The notes under the pieces: model-generated
Databases searched by the model: none
Seen by the model: only the letters and a program-made list of their open reading frames with translations
What the model was told of the DNA's origin: nothing
Shown here: piece after piece, positions 5,106 to 6,241 of the stretch
Position numbering within the stretch: the first letter of the stretch is position 1
How the letters are laid out: each line of letters opens with the position of its first letter
Position numbers and translations under genes: made by a program
DNA from: Candidatus Latescibacterota bacterium
GTDB lineage: Bacteria > Latescibacterota > 4484-107
Length of the DNA: 6,241 nt
Assembly (NCBI GenBank): GCA_030613045.1
Contig: JAUWMS010000167.1
Span: forward strand, 1 to 6,241
Reading direction: 5' to 3'

Positions 5106-6053
5106 TCACCTCGCCAGCCTCCGCATCGCCAATCCCCTGAGAAATCCCACGCCGTAGGTCAGGTGAGTAGATAGTATCCCCAAAGCGATCAGAGGAATCA
5201 GCCTCACGTCCGAATGGATACTCGATGCAAGCGTCAGAACAAGATAGAGCGACAGGCCGGAGAGAAAAGCGCCTCGAAGGAACGGACTTACGAAGGAGAG
5301 CGGAACGCCGATTACAAGGCTCAGGAAGAGCAGGGAGGGAAGAAAGTAGGAGAGCTTTAGGGAAGTCTCGGAGAACTTTTTAACAAAATACCCCCGATGA
5401 AGCGCATAACTCCACACCTGCTTCAAGTGGGGGATAAAAAGGGGTCTCCGATGATGATACACCAGCACCTCCGGATCGTAAATGATTTTTTTCTTGAGTT
5501 CGTGAGTAATCTGTAAACAGAGTTTGGTATCCTCACCGGGCCAGAATGTGGTATCAAACCCGCCCAGTTTTTCAAACACCGTTTTTCGGACGATAAAATT
5601 GCAGCTCGGATAATCCTCGACTTCCCTTTTTGCCATCGGGACGTATCGGTACCGGTAAGAGCCGCCTCCGAGAAAAGACGAGTACACGCCGCCGCCCGCT
5701 TTCTGAAGCAGTGAATCGTCCTCCGGGGTTACCGCGGGCCCCCCGACAGCGGCGACCTCCTCGTCTCCGAAGTGCCGCACAGCCGCTTTGAGCCAATTTT
5801 TGTCGGGATACGCATCGTCATCGAGAAAGGCGAGGAGCGTTCCCTTCGCGACCTTCAGAGCCAGATCCCGCTTTTGGGCCGGCCCCACCGGTCCCGTGGG
5901 AATGATCCGCGTCCGGGGGAAATGCTCCTCCGACGCCTCGTCCGGGAATAGTAGCACTTCATAGTCCGGATAATCCAGTTCCAGGATATGGGGGATGGAT
6001 TCCCGGATGTATGCGTTAATTTTTCGGACGGGGATGATGATCGAAATGCTCAT
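5106..6053 (-). CDS. Family 2 glycosyltransferase with C-terminal membrane segments
   Basis: A 315-residue inner-membrane enzyme with a cytoplasmic GT-A catalytic domain, expected to transfer a sugar from a nucleotide donor to a lipid-linked or surface glycan acceptor. N-terminal IIIPVRK (5-11) is the first strand. PAQKRDLAL (58-66) precedes the metal-binding DDD at 78-80 in FLDDDAYPD. GGFDTTFWPGEDTKLC (164-179) carries the likely catalytic-base ED (174-175), and YHHRR (199-203) stands where family members often have a basic product-binding motif. Three hydrophobic segments follow, at about 230-255, 258-280 and 284-308, then a basic tail. No Shine-Dalgarno sequence precedes the ATG; a promoter predicted to start transcription at the ATG suggests a leaderless mRNA. 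The final 45 bp are duplicated downstream. The donor sugar cannot be read. Confidence 0.92.
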   Translation of the reverse strand: MSISIIIPVRKINAYIRESIPHILELDYPDYEVLLFPDEASEEHFPRTRIIPTGPVGPAQKRDLALKVAKGTLLAFLDDDAYPDKNWLKAAVRHFGDEEVAAVGGPAVTPEDDSLLQKAGGGVYSSFLGGGSYRYRYVPMAKREVEDYPSCNFIVRKTVFEKLGGFDTTFWPGEDTKLCLQITHELKKKIIYDPEVLVYHHRRPLFIPHLKQVWSYALHRGYFVKKFSETSLKLSYFLPSLLFLSLVIGVPLSFVSPFLRGAFLSGLSLYLVLTLASSIHSDVRLIPLIALGILSTHLTYGVGFLRGLAMRRLAR

Positions 6054-6058
6054 TTTGT

Positions 6059-6087
6059 ATTATGTTGTATAAGGCTATTATTGACAA
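6059..6087 (-). promoter_or_regulatory. Sigma-70-like promoter for the membrane glycosyltransferase
   Basis: On the minus strand TTGTCA (6082-6087, five of six consensus bases), a 17-nt spacer, and CATAAT (6059-6064, five of six). Transcription is predicted to start about 6052-6053, on or next to the ATG at 6053. With no ribosome binding site upstream, this fits a leaderless transcript. Consensus match only. Confidence 0.45.
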
Positions 6088-6208
6088 GTAGAAAGGTTAA
6101 ATATAGGAAAGCCCCCGGACTAAGTCAAGCGTTTTCTATAAATCACGCGCTTCAAAAAAGGGAAAGGCATGTCCCGGTTTGACATGAAAAGACGTGGACA
6201 AAGCGCAG

Positions 6209-6241
6209 AGGAGCAATCGCATCGAGTCCCCGATGCCTCCT
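6209..6241. other. Hairpin cut by the right edge of the window
   Basis: Inner 6-bp stem GCATCG/CGATGC (6219-6224 and 6231-6236) with a 6-nt loop, and an outer 5-bp stem AGGAG/CTCCT (6209-6213 and 6237-6241) separated by a 5-nt bulge. The rest of 6054-6208 shows no convincing gene. The structure may continue past the window; no T-run is visible on either side within the window. Confidence 0.35.

Larger units (their letters stand above)
4747..5150. repeat. 404-bp tandem duplication, copy 2
   Basis: Second unit of the duplication, including 45 bp of the real glycosyltransferase 3' end (5106-5150). The last 65 bases (5086-5150) are identical to copy 1; all differences lie in noncoding DNA. Contains the second AT-rich tract (4889-4930 and 4945-4972), the second palindrome and the second right inverted-repeat arm. 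Of the two units this one sits in the ancestral junction with the glycosyltransferase gene, while copy 1 sits in the ancestral junction with the radical SAM side. Confidence 0.97.

Noticed and set aside
4571..5157. Two nearly identical plus-strand frames 404 bp apart (4571-4762 and 4975-5157)
   Set aside because: They look like a duplicated small gene but simply reflect the 404-bp tandem repeat; they read through inverted-repeat arms and the antisense of the glycosyltransferase tail.
6081..6112. Plus-strand promoter with TTGACA near 6081 and TATAGG near 6102
   Set aside because: The spacer is 15 nt, shorter than usual, and no rightward gene follows in the window.

Overview
The window looks like an accessory cell-surface glycan locus from an uncultured or little-studied bacterium. 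Four convincing protein genes all lie on the minus strand. In transcription order (right to left) they are: a family 2 glycosyltransferase with a membrane-anchored C-terminus (5106-6053), a radical SAM protein with an N-terminal B12-binding-like domain (2844 to about 4289), a soluble polyprenyl-phosphate-type family 2 glycosyltransferase (1579-2325), and a Wzx/MATE-like oligosaccharide flippase (139-1458). I see no tRNA, rRNA, CRISPR array, transposase or complete insertion sequence. The phylum cannot be fixed from the sequence. Roughly balanced base composition, widely spaced same-strand genes and spacers full of short-period repeats are what I associate with candidate-phylum genomes; that is an impression, not a test.

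Layout: 1-138 carries a good sigma-70-like promoter facing left, out of the window. The 120-bp spacer between flippase and soluble glycosyltransferase is almost entirely an 18-bp-stem hairpin plus nine heptamer repeats. The 518-bp spacer 2326-2843 holds two repeat families and one possible 38-codon open frame. The 792-bp region 4314-5105 is dominated by a tandem duplication: two 404-bp copies (4343-4746 and 4747-5150) with 8 substitutions and no indels. The right copy includes the last 45 bp of the membrane glycosyltransferase gene, so the left copy carries a non-functional tail of that gene. Both copies carry AT-rich 7/14-bp repeats, a 24-nt palindrome and one arm of a 26-bp inverted repeat. 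The other arm lies at the 5' end of the radical SAM gene.

Likely joint role (inference): the soluble glycosyltransferase would charge a lipid carrier or extend a glycan on the cytoplasmic face, the membrane glycosyltransferase would add further sugars, and the flippase would move the lipid-linked product across the membrane. The radical SAM protein could modify a sugar, lipid or carrier, but its substrate is unknown. The most unusual material is the repeat-laden noncoding DNA, together with the CX4CX2C iron-sulfur spacing of the radical SAM protein. I see no evidence for a defence system or other complete new system.
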